Assembly (NCBI RefSeq): GCF_005503145.1
Contig: NZ_SCNV01000017.1
Coordinates: 62,001 to 126,000 of the forward strand
Direction: 5' to 3'
From: Burkholderia sp. 4M9327F10
GTDB taxonomy: Bacteria; Pseudomonadota; Gammaproteobacteria; Burkholderiales; Burkholderiaceae
DNA length: 64,000 bases
The notes beneath the pieces were generated by a model, which was given only the letters and a program-made list of their open reading frames with translations, was not told the DNA's origin and made no database searches. The stretch's first letter is position 1, and every line of letters starts with the position of its first letter. Positions 54,971-63,971 of the stretch are shown one piece after another. Position numbers and translations under genes: made by a program.

Positions 54971-55776
54971 ACCAGGGCATCACTCGTGCGCGCGGCCATA
55001 CCCTGGTCGAACTGGTCATTGCCTTGGCGCTGGGGCTTGTCGTGACCGTCGGCACCGTTTCGCTATATCGCGCGCAACGCGCGGCGTTCGGGCGGGACGC
55101 AGACACTCTTCAGGTGCGCGAAGCAGGTCTCGCGGCACTCACGCTGATCGGCCAGCAGATCCAGATGACCGGGTTCGTCCCGGCCGACGCGTCTCAGTCG
55201 CAGTCAACGCCAACGCTGTTCGGATGTTCGTCCGCGCGGCCCACGGGCGCCGATGAAAACCTCGCATGCGAAACGCTGACAAGCCGCTCGGATGGCATCG
55301 CAATCCGCTACGTCGGCGACAACGTTTCGACATGGGCATCGTCCAGCGGCCAGCCGACCGATTGTCTGGGCCAGGCGGTGAGCGCAGGCACTTCAGCGTT
55401 CGGCGCGGGAGGTGTGTTGATCGTCAACCGCTACTACGCGAAGCTTAGCGGTTCGACCGGCGAGTCTGAGTTGTACTGCGACGGCAATGGCAAATCCGGC
55501 ACAGCGCAGCCGCTGGTCGAGGGCGTCGAGCGGTTGCGTGTCAGGTACTGGCTCGCTGGGGCGCAGACCGCGCTCGATGCCTCTGCCGTCGCGGCCAGCC
55601 AGTGGGCGAACGTGATCGCGGTGGATCTCTGCGTGCTGGTGCGCGGCGCGCCACAAGGACGGCGCTCGCGTTACGTCGATTGCGACGGCGCGAACCTGAC
55701 GGCAACGGACATGCGCATGCGGCGGGCATTCTGGCGTCATGTGGCGATCCGGAACAACGAGGCGGATGCGTCATGA
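54967..55776 (+). CDS. Minor pilin PilW-like
   Basis: A 269-residue protein. ATG 54967 overlaps the preceding stop. The prepilin motif GHTLVELVIALALGLVVTVG is followed by a beta-rich domain with paired Cys (FGCSS, LACETL, DCLG, YCDG) and a segment LVEGVERLRVRYW typical of PilW. It is third in the operon. Confidence 0.85.
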   Translation: MNQGITRARGHTLVELVIALALGLVVTVGTVSLYRAQRAAFGRDADTLQVREAGLAALTLIGQQIQMTGFVPADASQSQSTPTLFGCSSARPTGADENLACETLTSRSDGIAIRYVGDNVSTWASSSGQPTDCLGQAVSAGTSAFGAGGVLIVNRYYAKLSGSTGESELYCDGNGKSGTAQPLVEGVERLRVRYWLAGAQTALDASAVAASQWANVIAVDLCVLVRGAPQGRRSRYVDCDGANLTATDMRMRRAFWRHVAIRNNEADAS

Positions 55777-56336
55777 CGACATGTACTGCGGGACCGAGGA
55801 ATCTTGCGGCGCGAGTCCCGCGGCCGCCCCCAGTCCGCCGAGCGCCGCGTGCCGGTCTCACCCGAGGCGCGGCCCTGCCAATCGTGCTGCTGATCTCATC
55901 CATGATGCTGGTCACCTCGGCTGCCTGGTTCGAAGCCTCACTATCGGCAGCCCGTGCCACGGCGAACGCCCAGGATGCCGTGCAAGCCTTCCATGCCGCC
56001 GATTTGGCGCTGACGCTATGCGCCCGCTCGGCCATCGCCGGTACGGCCCCGGCCGTGGCGGGAGTCGCTGCCGAGCCGAGCGGATGGAAACTCGAGCAGA
56101 CCTTCGCCGCCAACGCCTTTGCGCCGATCGCCCAGTGGCCGGGCTCGGTCGCTGCGCCGCAATGCATGGTGGAGGCATGGCGCTTGAGCACCAGACCTGA
56201 GGCGCGGGCCTACCTGCTCACGGCACGAGGATTCGGCCGCACGCAGGAATCGCAGGCGTGGTTGCAACTGGAGCTGGTCGTGGATGGGCAGAAGATCGAG
56301 CGGCATTGGCGGCGCGTCGCCGCACGGCCGTTTTAA
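55773..56336 (+). CDS. Minor pilin PilX-like
   Basis: A 187-residue protein. ATG 55773 overlaps the preceding stop; the frame is open further upstream without a reason to start there. The N-terminal hydrophobic segment GAALPIVLLISSMMLVTSAA fits PilX/GspK-type proteins, which have a less typical leader. It is preceded by a basic, proline-rich stretch of 30 residues. Confidence 0.78.
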   Translation: MTTCTAGPRNLAARVPRPPPVRRAPRAGLTRGAALPIVLLISSMMLVTSAAWFEASLSAARATANAQDAVQAFHAADLALTLCARSAIAGTAPAVAGVAAEPSGWKLEQTFAANAFAPIAQWPGSVAAPQCMVEAWRLSTRPEARAYLLTARGFGRTQESQAWLQLELVVDGQKIERHWRRVAARPF

Positions 56337-56348
56337 AGGCGCATCGGC

Positions 56349-56792
56349 ATGAGGTCGCAACGCTCAAAGCCGCGGCTTGCCGCGTTCACGCTCCTTGAGC
56401 TGATCATCGCCTTGGCGATCGCCGCAATACTGGTGGTCTACGCGGTGCCGTCTTACCGCGGGCACGTTGCCCGTTCGCATCGGATCGACGCCGCGTCGGC
56501 GCTCTATCGTGCTGCGCAATTCATGGAGGCAGGCACTTCGGGAGAGGTCAGTTCGTTGCCGGCCGGACTCGATCAGGCGCCGCCGTTCGGTACGCCGGTC
56601 TACCGGCTGCAGGCGCTTCCCGCTGACGAAAAAAACGGCGGTTACGCCGTCGAGGCGCGCCCCTTGGAGACGGGACCGATGCACGACGACCCATGCGGCA
56701 TCTTCATACTCGACGCCACCGGCTTGCGCACGAATCGCCCCATGGACGGTGCGGCAGCGCCAGACTCAGACCTTTGCTGGAGCACAAAATGA
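56349..56792 (+). CDS. Minor pilin PilE-like
   Basis: A 147-residue protein with the prepilin motif AAFTLLELIIALAIAAILV and a C-terminal Cys pair (DDPCGIF, SDLCWSTK) of the usual pilin D-loop. It starts 12 bp behind the PilX-like gene and closes the operon. No PilY1-type tip adhesin gene follows. Confidence 0.87.
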   Translation: MRSQRSKPRLAAFTLLELIIALAIAAILVVYAVPSYRGHVARSHRIDAASALYRAAQFMEAGTSGEVSSLPAGLDQAPPFGTPVYRLQALPADEKNGGYAVEARPLETGPMHDDPCGIFILDATGLRTNRPMDGAAAPDSDLCWSTK

Positions 56793-56836
56793 GCAAGTCC
56801 ACGCCGCGAAGTACGCCGCGAAGCACGCCGAGAGGC

Positions 56837-57301
56837 TCAGCCTTCGCTATCGTCATCCGCCGCATCGCTCGCCGCGCGGCGCGAATCATTCTTCATCTGC
56901 TGCCAGATGCGATACGCCTCCCACGCGGCGAGAGCAAGACTGCCCCACTTCAGCACGGGTTTTGCGCTGGCTGCGACAGTTGCCCGCAGCGGCTTGGCGA
57001 GCAGCAGCGAAGCAATCGAGCTGATCAGCGGATATTCCTTGAGCAGCGCGCCAATCCCGGCGCTGGCGGCGCTGGCCTTGCGCCAGCGCATGCCGGCAAG
57101 ACCCGGCACGATGAACTTGAGCCAGCTGAAGTGCGTGACCGCCTGACGCAATTCGAGGGTGGCCTGCGCAAGTTCCATGCGCTCGACGTCCGCGCGCACC
57201 AGCAACAACTCCTTGCGCAAGGCGCGCAGATGCGGCGCGCTGAGGTCTCGCGAAGGAGGGCGCCGGTTGCGAAAAGCGGTATCGGAGTGGCTAGAGCTCA
57301 T
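56837..57301 (-). CDS. DUF3318-like / YqjK-like protein
   Basis: A 154-residue protein with an N-terminal helical part (LRALRKELLLVRADVERMEL) and one or two hydrophobic stretches (ISSIASLLLAKPL; LKWGSLALAAWEAYRIWQQM). The C-terminus is acidic. It is the third gene of the minus-strand YqjD/YqjE-type set. Confidence 0.65.
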   Translation of the reverse strand: MSSSHSDTAFRNRRPPSRDLSAPHLRALRKELLLVRADVERMELAQATLELRQAVTHFSWLKFIVPGLAGMRWRKASAASAGIGALLKEYPLISSIASLLLAKPLRATVAASAKPVLKWGSLALAAWEAYRIWQQMKNDSRRAASDAADDDSEG

Positions 57302-57382
57302 GGTGTGTCAGCGGCAAGGGTGGTCGGGAGGGCGAACGGTGCAGGTGGCCGAAGCGGTCAAAGTGGCCGGAGAGGGCCCGTG

Positions 57383-57769
57383 TCACCGTTTGTGGAAGAT
57401 CTCGCGGTCCTTCTCGAATTCGGCAAGCGTTGCTTCGAACACCATGGGTGCGCTGTGCAAACCGCTGCGCGCTTTCAGCCCGCAGATCACCGCGGCGATC
57501 GCGTAGACGGCAGTAATGCCGGCCAGCGCCTGCCAGCGATAGGTGTCCCAAAAAGCGATGGCGACCAGCGCCGTGAGTGCGATCAAGGCCATGGTGGCCA
57601 GCATCATCGCGGCAAGTCCCAGAAACAGCACGGCCAGCAGGCGTTCTTTTTCCTCGGCCAGCTCAATGCCGAGCAGTTCAAGCCGCGTCTGCAGAATCGA
57701 GAACACGGAACTGAGGAGGCGGCGCAAGGGACTGTGTTCCGCGCGTTGCGATTGATTGTCGATCGTCAT
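57383..57769 (-). CDS. yqjE: YqjE-like phage-holin-family membrane protein
   Basis: A 128-residue inner-membrane protein starting at ATG 57769. It has the helical segment TRLELLGIELAEEKERLLAV and two membrane helices (FLGLAAMMLATMALIALTAL; WQALAGITAVYAIAAVICGL), as in YqjE (holin superfamily III-like). It lies between the DUF883 and DUF3318 genes, the conserved order. Confidence 0.82.
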   Translation of the reverse strand: MTIDNQSQRAEHSPLRRLLSSVFSILQTRLELLGIELAEEKERLLAVLFLGLAAMMLATMALIALTALVAIAFWDTYRWQALAGITAVYAIAAVICGLKARSGLHSAPMVFEATLAEFEKDREIFHKR

Positions 57770-57883
57770 GGCTTGAGCGCGTTGCGCGTGAAATGCGCCA
57801 GAAGAAGCGGACCGGCCAGACAGGCGCCGGTCAACCCGTGTGAGCGGCATGCCGGGCAAAGCCCCCGGCGATACCGGCCATTT

Positions 57884-58186
57884 TTACTTGCGATTGATCA
57901 GCAGGCCGACCAGGACACCCACACCGGCGGCAATGCCGATGGAAGCCCAAGGATGCTCGTGCACGTAGTCATCCGTTGCACGGGCGGCCTTCTTGCCCTT
58001 CTCGACCACGACAACCTGCACGTCAGCGGCCTTTTCCTTGGCCTGTTTCAGGCGCGTCAGCGCCGTTTCACGCAGTTCGGAAGCGCGTTCGCCGGTGGCG
58101 CTCGCGGCCTGTTTCAGCAGGTCTTCAGCGTCCGCGAGGACGGTTTTGATATCCGACATCAATCTCTCCTTGTTGACTTCCGACAT
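57884..58186 (-). CDS. DUF883 (ElaB/YqjD-type) membrane-anchored protein
   Basis: A 100-residue protein. A long amphipathic helix (DIKTVLADAEDLLKQAASAT onwards) is followed by a C-terminal membrane anchor (HPWASIGIAAGVGVLVGLL), the YqjD/ElaB design. Such proteins tether ribosomes or others to the inner membrane in stationary phase. It begins the YqjD-YqjE set. Confidence 0.88.
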   Translation of the reverse strand: MSEVNKERLMSDIKTVLADAEDLLKQAASATGERASELRETALTRLKQAKEKAADVQVVVVEKGKKAARATDDYVHEHPWASIGIAAGVGVLVGLLINRK

Positions 58187-58524
58187 TTACAGCTCCCATC
58201 TTGGTATGGCATGCGTGAATCGTAACCAAAGAAACGCCAGGTGGCGAGCGCAGCAGGTATGCTCAAACAAACGCATGAACCATTCCCGGCCGATTCGCGG
58301 CTGCCCTGGGGCCCCGCATTGGCCATCACATGGCAAACCCGGATCATGATGGAGTTGATCTGTCCCGCAAAGTTTCCTCCATTCCGACGAAAATTACAAA
58401 AACTCATAAAGTTCTGACGCGATGTTCGTTCGTGGTGTACGTGCGCTCCCGTATGCTCTAAATTTGCGGGGTGCCGCAGGGGCGACCCTGAGCGGACCGT
58501 CCAAACACACTAAGGAGCTGCATC
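58187..58524. other. Intergenic region between divergent DUF883 and peroxiredoxin genes
   Basis: About 340 bp, presumably with both promoters. A CTAAGGAG ribosome site lies just before the peroxiredoxin start. I see no clear operator. Confidence 0.5.
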
Positions 58525-59163
58525 ATGAGTCTACGTCTTGGCGATATCGCACCGGATTTCGAACAGGATTCGAGCGTTGGCCGCATCAAGTTCCATGAAT
58601 GGCTGGGCGATAGCTGGGGCGTGCTGTTCTCGCATCCGGCGGACTTCACGCCTGTTTGCACCACTGAGCTTGGCCTGACCGCCAAGCTCGCCGGCGAATT
58701 CGAGAAGCGCAATGTGAAGACGATCGCCCTGTCGGTGGACAGCACGGAATCGCATAAGGAATGGATCAAGGACATCAACGAGACGCAGGCCGCCAGCGTC
58801 GGATTCCCGATCCTCGCCGATGGCGACCGCAAGGTCTCCGAGCTGTACGACATGATCCATCCGAATGCGAGCGAGACGTTCACAGTCCGCTCGCTGTTCG
58901 TGATCGATCCGAAGAAGAAGGTGCGCCTGACCATTACGTATCCGGCCAGCACGGGCCGCAACTTCGACGAAGTGCTGCGCGTGATCGACTCGCTCCAGCT
59001 TACCGATAACTACCAGGTTGCCACGCCGGGCAACTGGAAGCACGGTGACGACGTGGTGATCGTGCCGTCGCTGAAGGACGAGGAAGTGATCAAGCAGAAA
59101 TTCCCGAAGGGCTACAAGGCGCTGCGCCCGTATCTGCGTTTGACGCCGCAGCCGAACAAGTAA
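58525..59163 (+). CDS. 1-Cys peroxiredoxin (Prx6 type)
   Basis: A 212-residue thiol peroxidase that reduces hydrogen peroxide and alkyl hydroperoxides in the cytoplasm. The peroxidatic Cys45 lies in PADFTPVCTTE. No resolving Cys follows, and the long C-terminal arm (VIVPSLKDEEVIKQKFPKG) is that of Prx6/AhpC2-type enzymes. An AAGGAG precedes ATG 58525 and a terminator follows. Confidence 0.95.
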   Translation: MSLRLGDIAPDFEQDSSVGRIKFHEWLGDSWGVLFSHPADFTPVCTTELGLTAKLAGEFEKRNVKTIALSVDSTESHKEWIKDINETQAASVGFPILADGDRKVSELYDMIHPNASETFTVRSLFVIDPKKKVRLTITYPASTGRNFDEVLRVIDSLQLTDNYQVATPGNWKHGDDVVIVPSLKDEEVIKQKFPKGYKALRPYLRLTPQPNK

Positions 59164-59184
59164 GCTAAAGCGCTTCAGCAATGC

Positions 59185-59220
59185 AAAAGGCCAACCGCAC
59201 GCGGTTGGCCTTTTGCGTTT
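59185..59220 (+). terminator. Terminator of the peroxiredoxin gene
   Basis: A strong hairpin (aaggccaaccgc / gcggttggcctt) with a two-base loop, flanked by AAA and TTTTGCGTTT. It may act in both directions. Confidence 0.85.
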
Positions 59221-59337
59221 CATCACCCGAAGAGCGGCCAGGCCGAAGAAGCCGGGCACAAACCGCACCGTGTCTCGACACTCACGGTGGCCGGCCGTTC
59301 AGCCGGGACGATCAGCGGGCATAATCAACCGCCACAA

Positions 59338-60528
59338 TCAGAAGAAAGCCTGAATCCCCGTTTGCGCGCGGCCGAGAATCAGCGCGTGAATATCGTGCGT
59401 GCCTTCATAGGTGTTCACCACTTCCAGGTTCACCAGATGCCGGGCGATGCCGAATTCATCCGAGATGCCATTGCCGCCGAGCATGTCGCGGGCGAGCCGC
59501 GCAATATCGAGCGCCTTGCCGCATGAGTTGCGCTTCATGATCGAGGTGATCTCGACCGCCGCGGTGCCTTCGTCCTTCATGCGGCCGAGGCGCAGCACGC
59601 CTTGCAGGCCGAGCGTGATTTCGGTCTGCATGTCGGCAAGCTTCTTCTGGATCAGCTGGTTGGCGGCGAGCGGCCGGCCGAACTGCTTGCGATCCAGCAC
59701 GTACTGGCGCGCCGTATGCCAGCAAGCCTCAGCCGCGCCCAGCGCGCCCCAGGCGATGCCGTAGCGCGCCGAGTTGAGGCAGGTGAACGGGCCTTTGAGG
59801 CCGCTCACCTTGGGCAGCATGTTCTCTTCCGGCACGAACACTTCGTCCAGCACGATTTCGCCGGTGATCGAGGCACGCAGGCCCACCTTGCTGTGAATCG
59901 TCGGCGCGGACAGGCCTTTCCAGCCCTTCTCGAGGATGAAGCCGCGAATCGTGTCCTTGCCGTTTTCTTCAAGCTTGGCCCAGACGACGAAGACGTCGGC
60001 GATCGGCGAGTTGGTGATCCACATCTTCGCGCCCGACAGCGAGAAGCCGCCGTCCACCTTTTTCGCCCGCGTGACCATGCTGCCCGGATCGGAGCCGTGG
60101 TTCGGCTCGGTCAGGCCGAAGCAGCCAATCCATTCGCCGGTGGCGAGCTTCGGCAGGTACTTCGCCTTTTGCGCATCCGAGCCGAATTCGTAGATCGGCA
60201 CCATCACCAGCGACGACTGCACCGACATCATCGAGCGGTAGCCGGAATCGACGCGCTCCACCTCACGCGCGATCAGCCCGTAGCTGACATAGTTCAGCCC
60301 CGGACCGCCGTATTCCTCCGGAATGGTTGGCCCGAGCAGGCCGAGTTCACCCATTTCGCGGAAGATCTCGATGTCGGTCTTCTCATGGCGGAACGCTTCC
60401 AGCACGCGCGGCTGCAGCCGGTCTTGCGCATAGGCAGTGGCGGCGTCGCGCACCATGCGCTCTTCTTCGGTGAGTTGCTGATCGAGCAACAGCGGATCTT
60501 CCCAGTGAAACTGCGCGGCGTCGGCCAT
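59338..60528 (-). CDS. gcdH: Glutaryl-CoA dehydrogenase
   Basis: A 396-residue FAD-dependent acyl-CoA dehydrogenase that oxidises and decarboxylates glutaryl-CoA to crotonyl-CoA in lysine, tryptophan and aromatic breakdown. The N-terminal FHWEDPLLLDQQLTEEERM, the FAD-binding CFGLTEPNHGSDPGSM and the active-site Glu in NTYEGTHDIHALILGRA are those of GcdH. An IclR regulator is divergently transcribed from the other side of a 100-bp gap. Confidence 0.95.
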   Translation of the reverse strand: MADAAQFHWEDPLLLDQQLTEEERMVRDAATAYAQDRLQPRVLEAFRHEKTDIEIFREMGELGLLGPTIPEEYGGPGLNYVSYGLIAREVERVDSGYRSMMSVQSSLVMVPIYEFGSDAQKAKYLPKLATGEWIGCFGLTEPNHGSDPGSMVTRAKKVDGGFSLSGAKMWITNSPIADVFVVWAKLEENGKDTIRGFILEKGWKGLSAPTIHSKVGLRASITGEIVLDEVFVPEENMLPKVSGLKGPFTCLNSARYGIAWGALGAAEACWHTARQYVLDRKQFGRPLAANQLIQKKLADMQTEITLGLQGVLRLGRMKDEGTAAVEITSIMKRNSCGKALDIARLARDMLGGNGISDEFGIARHLVNLEVVNTYEGTHDIHALILGRAQTGIQAFF

Positions 60529-60631
60529 GATGCGTATCTCCTGAATCGAATCTCGTCTGACTTGAAATGCTTGACTTGAATTCCGCTATGCGGAACAATG
60601 TTTTGCAAATGAGTCTTGAGTGTACCACCCT

Positions 60632-61417
60632 ATGACGCCTGCATCTACTCCACTCGATCCGCTCGACGAGCGTAAATTTGTGGTCGCGCTCGCTCGCGGC
60701 CTTGACCTGCTGCGCGCGTTCCGGCCCGGCGAGACGATGCTCGGCAATCGCGATTTCGTCGAACGCACGGGTTTGCCCAAGGCCACGGTCAACCGCCTGG
60801 CTTATACGCTGACGGTGCTGGGGTATCTGCGTCTGGACGAGACGCTAGGCAAATATGCGCTCGACGCGGGGGTGCTGTCACTTGGCTTTGCGCTGCTGTC
60901 GGGCACCGACACGCTCGAACTCGCACGGCCGCACATGCGCACGCTCGCACGCGAGGTGGGTGCGGCTGTATCGCTGGGTTGCCGGGACGGGCTCGACATG
61001 ATGTATCTGGAGACGATCCGCAGCGAGACGGCGCTCACGCTTGGGCTTGCCTCGGGGTCGAAGCTGTCCATGCTCACCAGTTCAATGGGGCGTGCCTATC
61101 TGGCGGTGCAAGCGCCCGATATGCGCGCGGCCTTGCTCGCCGAGTTGAAGAAGGCTGCCGGCAAGGAGGGTGGCGTGCTGGTGGCGGATGCAGAAAAGGA
61201 GATCGCGGCGTTTGCGCGGGAACGCTGCTGCTATTCGTTCCGTGACTGGCACGACGATGTGAACGCGGTCGCCGTGCCGTTTCGCGAGCCGCGCGAAGGG
61301 CGCTGGCTGGTGCTCAGTTGCAGCGGACCGGCGTCGTCGATGGGCGAAGAGGTGTTTCGCGAGAATGTCGGTCCGCGTCTGAAGGCGCTGGCGCGCCGGT
61401 TAGGCGACACGGGCTAG
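60632..61417 (+). CDS. IclR-family transcriptional regulator
   Basis: About 261 residues from ATG 60632; GTG 60620 is possible. An N-terminal winged helix (FVERTGLPKATVNRLAYTL) is followed by the IclR effector domain (VSLGCRDGLDMMYLETI and ending with the VAVPFREPREGRW segment). Divergent to gcdH, so it most likely controls that gene in response to a glutarate or aromatic intermediate. Confidence 0.93.
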   Translation: MTPASTPLDPLDERKFVVALARGLDLLRAFRPGETMLGNRDFVERTGLPKATVNRLAYTLTVLGYLRLDETLGKYALDAGVLSLGFALLSGTDTLELARPHMRTLAREVGAAVSLGCRDGLDMMYLETIRSETALTLGLASGSKLSMLTSSMGRAYLAVQAPDMRAALLAELKKAAGKEGGVLVADAEKEIAAFARERCCYSFRDWHDDVNAVAVPFREPREGRWLVLSCSGPASSMGEEVFRENVGPRLKALARRLGDTG

Positions 61418-61517
61418 GCGGTAGCCACTGCGCTCCTGGGGCCAGGCGGCCCCGGCCAGGCGTGGCTAGCCAAGCGTCCCCAGCCGCGCCCTCGCGGCCA
61501 GGCGCTCCCCTAAACCC

Positions 61518-62342
61518 TCACACCGCCCCATGATGGCTATGCACCGCAAACAGCGGCCCCTGCACGAAGCGCACGTCGTACTGCTGCAGCAAGTCGAACT
61601 GCGCCTCGCTCGCCACCCGGTTGAAGATCAACGGAATCCGCAAGCGGTTCGCATAGCCCACTAGCGGCTTGACCATCGCATCGCGCAACGCAAGGCCCGC
61701 ATCCATCTTGATGAAGTCGAGCCGCGCCATGTCCGACACCGAGAGAATCTGGCCGGCGTTCGGCAGATTGCCCGCCACCTTGAACCCATAGCGTTGATAG
61801 CTCTTGGTCAGATAGCCGAGGAAGGTGCGGTGCGCGACCGCGGCGGCCGGCAGTTCAATCACGATCCGCGACGGATTGAGTCCGAACGAAACCAGCACGG
61901 TGGAAAAGTGCCGGCCATGATCGTACTTCACGCTCTTCAGCAAGCGCTCATGGACTCGCAGGAACAGCAGTCCGTGACGTTGCGCGCCGAAGAAATTGAT
62001 CGCATGCAGCGCACGCGACATGCGATCCAGCGCCACCAGTTTCGGGTCGTCTTCGACGCGGTCGAACGGGTCGAAGGGTTCGCCGTCGAGGCGCAGCGTC
62101 ACGGCCTGGAATCCCAGTTCATCCCCGAACCGCTCGGCGCTGTCCGGCGCCGAAGACAGCGACTGGGCAAGCGCATGCACGCTGATATCGAAGATCGGCT
62201 CGTAGGCGCTGGCGAGTTCGAACCCGTCGACGCGGGCGATGGCGCTGTCGTGATGGATACCTTCGCCCAACGTCAGATGTTCGCCGAGAAACGGGTGTTC
62301 GGCAGCACGGGCGACGAGTTGGGGAACGGTCTGCGGGATCAT
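61518..62342 (-). CDS. Degenerate EAL-domain protein
   Basis: About 274 residues from ATG 62342. The fold of EAL phosphodiesterases is recognisable (ASAYEPIFDISVHALA, then SRIVIELP, then MARLDFIKMDAGL, then QGPLFA), but the EAL motif itself and the DDFG metal site are missing. It should not cleave cyclic-di-GMP and may instead bind a partner or nucleotide. Confidence 0.75.
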   Translation of the reverse strand: MIPQTVPQLVARAAEHPFLGEHLTLGEGIHHDSAIARVDGFELASAYEPIFDISVHALAQSLSSAPDSAERFGDELGFQAVTLRLDGEPFDPFDRVEDDPKLVALDRMSRALHAINFFGAQRHGLLFLRVHERLLKSVKYDHGRHFSTVLVSFGLNPSRIVIELPAAAVAHRTFLGYLTKSYQRYGFKVAGNLPNAGQILSVSDMARLDFIKMDAGLALRDAMVKPLVGYANRLRIPLIFNRVASEAQFDLLQQYDVRFVQGPLFAVHSHHGAV

Positions 62343-62491
62343 GAATGAGTGTCGTGGCGCGTGGTTCGCGCATCGAAGCGCGGCGTGTAGCCGCATCTAT
62401 CGATGTTAGCAGTCCGCACCGCGCTTACATGAACTAATTGCTGATAACGATATCGGGGTTCGTACGGAGACGCAGGGTTAACGTTAATTTC

Positions 62492-62521
62492 ACTATACGT
62501 AATTTGTTTTACTATTCGTAA
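62492..62521. promoter_or_regulatory. Direct repeat, candidate operator upstream of the transporter
   Basis: ACTATACGTAA at 62492 and ACTATTCGTAA at 62511 differ at one base and are spaced 19 bp start to start, close to two helical turns, in an AT-rich region 60-90 bp before the transporter gene. A regulator dimer binding one face would fit. Confidence 0.5.
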
Positions 62522-62582
62522 ATCGCAAAGCGGACTGCGATGGCGAATTCGTTCGCGCCGATCAGGACGAGGAGACGACTCG

Positions 62583-63938
62583 ATGAACACCCAACCTGGG
62601 TCCGGCAAGGTGATTGAAGTCGAGCGCGTGCTCGGCGAAACGCACCACCCGGCTTTTCAGTTGATGCTGCTATTGCTGTGCGGCCTGTGTCTTGTGATCG
62701 ACGGCTTTGACGCGCAAGCGATGGGCTATGTCGCACCAAGCGTGATCGGTGAATGGCATGTGTCGAAGGCGGCGCTTGGCCCCGTGTTCAGCGCGAGCCT
62801 GTTCGGCATGCTGCTGGGGGCGCTGGGGCTGTCGGTGCTGGCCGACAAGGTTGGCCGGCGCCCGGTGCTGATCGGCGCGACGCTGTTCTTCGCGCTGGCC
62901 ATGCTGGCAACGCCGTTCGTGACGACGATTCCGGCGCTGCTCACGCTGCGCTTCATCACCGGCCTGGGGCTGGGCTGCATCATGCCGAACGCCATGGCTC
63001 TGGTCGGCGAATTCTCGAGCACCGCGCACCGCGTCAAGCGGATGATGCTGGTGTCGTGCGGCTTTACGCTCGGCGCTGCGCTGGGCGGCTTCATTAGCGC
63101 GGCGCTGATTCCGTCGTTCGGCTGGCGCGCGGTGTTCTGGGTCGGCGGCACGGTGCCGCTGCTGCTCGCTTTCGCGATGCTGGTGGCGCTGCCGGAATCG
63201 CTGCAGTTCCTCGTGCTGAAGGGCCGTCATGAGCGCGCCTTGCGCTGGCTCGGCCGCTTCGACCCGAGCCTGCCGGTCAGCGCCGATACGCGACTTGTCG
63301 TGCGCGAGAAGGCGGGCGGCGGGGCGCCGGTTGCGGAACTGTTCCGTGCCGGTCGCACGCCGGTTACGCTGATCCTCTGGGCCATCAGTTTCATGAACCT
63401 GATCGACCTGTATTTCCTCTCGAACTGGCTGCCCACCGTCATGCATGAGGCCGGCTATACACCTGCCACGGCGGTGATCGTCGGTACGGTGCTGCAGACC
63501 GGCGGCGTAGTGGGCACGCTGCTGCTGGGCTGGTTTATCGAACGCTTTGGCTTTGTGCGCGTGCTGTTCGTGTGCTTCGTGGGCGCTGCCATTACGGTGG
63601 GCATGATCGGCACGCTTGCGCACGCACTGCCGTGGCTGCTGGTCGTCGTGTTCGCCGGCGGTTTCTGCGTGGTCGGCGGCCAGCCTGCCGTGAATGCGCT
63701 CGCCGGCCATTTCTATCCGACCACGCTGCGCTCGACCGGCATTGGCTGGAGCCTCGGCATCGGCCGGATCGGTTCGGTGATCGGGCCGCTGGTCGGCGGA
63801 CAACTGATTGCGCTCAACTGGTCGAACGCATCGCTGTTTCATGCGGCGGCGGTCCCGGTGTTGTGCTCGGCGCTGCTGGTGCTGGCGCTGGCAGGTGCGA
63901 CCCGGCAACGTGACAGCAGATCGGCGCAAACGGTTTGA
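62583..63938 (+). CDS. Aromatic acid:H+ symporter (AAHS/PcaK-type MFS)
   Basis: A 451-residue 12-helix major facilitator protein. A GAGGAG ribosome site precedes ATG 62583. The DGFDAQ motif in helix 1, the loop motif ADKVGRRPVLIGA and a second-half GTLLLGWFIERFG are typical of PcaK/BenK transporters of 4-hydroxybenzoate, benzoate and related acids. The upstream direct repeat may govern it. Confidence 0.9.
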   Translation: MNTQPGSGKVIEVERVLGETHHPAFQLMLLLLCGLCLVIDGFDAQAMGYVAPSVIGEWHVSKAALGPVFSASLFGMLLGALGLSVLADKVGRRPVLIGATLFFALAMLATPFVTTIPALLTLRFITGLGLGCIMPNAMALVGEFSSTAHRVKRMMLVSCGFTLGAALGGFISAALIPSFGWRAVFWVGGTVPLLLAFAMLVALPESLQFLVLKGRHERALRWLGRFDPSLPVSADTRLVVREKAGGGAPVAELFRAGRTPVTLILWAISFMNLIDLYFLSNWLPTVMHEAGYTPATAVIVGTVLQTGGVVGTLLLGWFIERFGFVRVLFVCFVGAAITVGMIGTLAHALPWLLVVVFAGGFCVVGGQPAVNALAGHFYPTTLRSTGIGWSLGIGRIGSVIGPLVGGQLIALNWSNASLFHAAAVPVLCSALLVLALAGATRQRDSRSAQTV

Positions 63939-63971
63939 GAGTTGCCTGAGGACGGCTCAGAAGCGGCCGAA

